Source of the DNA: Chloroflexota bacterium
GTDB lineage: Bacteria; Chloroflexota; Dehalococcoidia; Lucifugimonadales; JACPCL1
NCBI GenBank assembly: GCA_016210375.1
Contig: JACQUH010000160.1
Coordinates: forward strand, 1 to 5,812
Length of the DNA stretch: 5,812 bases
Direction of reading: 5' to 3'
Below are positions 5,629 through 5,812 of the stretch, piece by piece; within the stretch, counting starts at the first letter, position 1; each line of letters opens with the position of its first letter. The translations under genes and the position numbers were made by a program. Under the pieces are notes generated by a model that worked only from the letters and a program-made list of their open reading frames with translations, ran no database searches and was not told where the DNA came from.

Positions 5629-5763
5629 CTGAAGGTCATTGACTGAATAACCTAACCCCCTCTGGCTCCCCCTTCCCCCTTGGGGAAGGGGGAGAAGTGT
5701 TAGGGGAATCAGTGGGATGCGGCTTTGCCGCATCCCACTGATTCCCTGGTCTCTCGTCCCCCT
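5629..5763 (+). repeat. Two-hairpin intergenic element, copy 3 (full length)
   Basis: The core spans 5651-5744: CCTAACCCCCTCTGG, a 13-bp stem CTCCCCCTTCCCC/GGGGAAGGGGGAG with a CTT loop (5666-5678 with 5682-5694), an 11-nt linker AAGTGTTAGGG, and the 18-bp stem GAATCAGTGGGATGCGGC with a TTT loop (5706-5723 with 5727-5744); in this copy two more G-C pairs extend the stem outward. The flanks CTGAAGGTCA (5629-5638) and GTCTCTCGTCCCCCT (5749-5763) match the copy at 3260-3393. It begins 34 nt after the stop codon of the winged-helix protein gene, in the same orientation. Confidence 0.85.
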
Positions 5764-5770
5764 CTCCCTT

Positions 5771-5812
5771 TAGAGCCTGTCCTTGAGTAAGCCGAAGCCC
5801 TGAGCGAAGCGA
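5771..5812. repeat. Partial short-period repeat cut by the window edge
   Basis: CCTTGAGTAAGCCGAAG (5781-5797) is followed by CCCTGAGCGAAGCGA (5798-5812), two imperfect copies of a 17-nt unit around TGAGYRAAGC-GA. The stretch runs off the window, so its full length and copy number cannot be seen. No reading frame covers it. Confidence 0.35.

Noticed and set aside
5061..5639. 192-codon open frame on the minus strand opposite the winged-helix protein
   Set aside because: Antisense to a better supported gene and without recognisable domains; its only basis is the absence of stop codons.
2133..5763. The three repeats considered as a CRISPR array
   Set aside because: The copies are 93-135 nt long, kilobases apart, in mixed orientation and separated by genes, with no regular spacers and no cas genes.

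Overview
The window is 5.8 kb of GC-rich bacterial DNA with four genes that I accept and an unusual density of intergenic hairpin repeats. High GC content, G/C-rich hairpins between most genes and a typical mix of hydrolase, MFS and winged-helix genes fit a Chloroflexota (Dehalococcoidia/SAR202-like) chromosome. That placement is an inference from style: the window has no marker gene.

Layout. Positions 1-248 carry no gene. They hold a roughly 150-bp MITE-like element with 19-nt imperfect terminal inverted repeats, a 13-bp hairpin abutting it, and a small hairpin just past the first gene. Three genes follow on the minus strand, read from right to left: an MFS transporter of the MCT/oxalate-formate type (3566-4870), an alpha/beta hydrolase (2242-3135), and a CocE/NonD (X-Pro dipeptidyl-peptidase S15) family hydrolase (249-2084). 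On the plus strand, divergent from the transporter, is a 179-residue protein with a C-terminal winged-helix-like domain (5055-5594).

The gaps between genes are not empty. Three copies of a two-hairpin element sit at 2133-2225 (minus orientation), 3260-3393 and 5629-5763 (both plus). Their 93-94-nt cores have the same layout: a C/G-rich hairpin, an 11-nt linker, then a perfect 18-bp hairpin with a 3-nt loop. All four columns of the 18-bp stem that differ between copies are changed on both arms, so pairing is kept in every copy. A Rho-independent terminator (3484-3512) probably ends the transporter transcript, and a sigma70-like promoter (3177-3205) probably starts the hydrolase transcript. The transporter is therefore likely a separate unit. 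The second hydrolase and the CocE-like gene, 157 bp apart with one repeat between them, could share a transcript.

How the genes might work together. A transporter of a family that often moves carboxylates, next to two Ser-His-acid hydrolases of ester/amide-cleaving families, suggests uptake and cleavage of small organic esters or amides. This is guilt by proximity only, and no substrate can be read from the sequence. The divergent winged-helix protein and a perfect 16-bp palindrome in the shared 184-bp intergenic region could form a regulator-operator pair, which is untested. I see no defence system, CRISPR array, RNA gene, transposase or replication origin. The most interesting material is the repeats.
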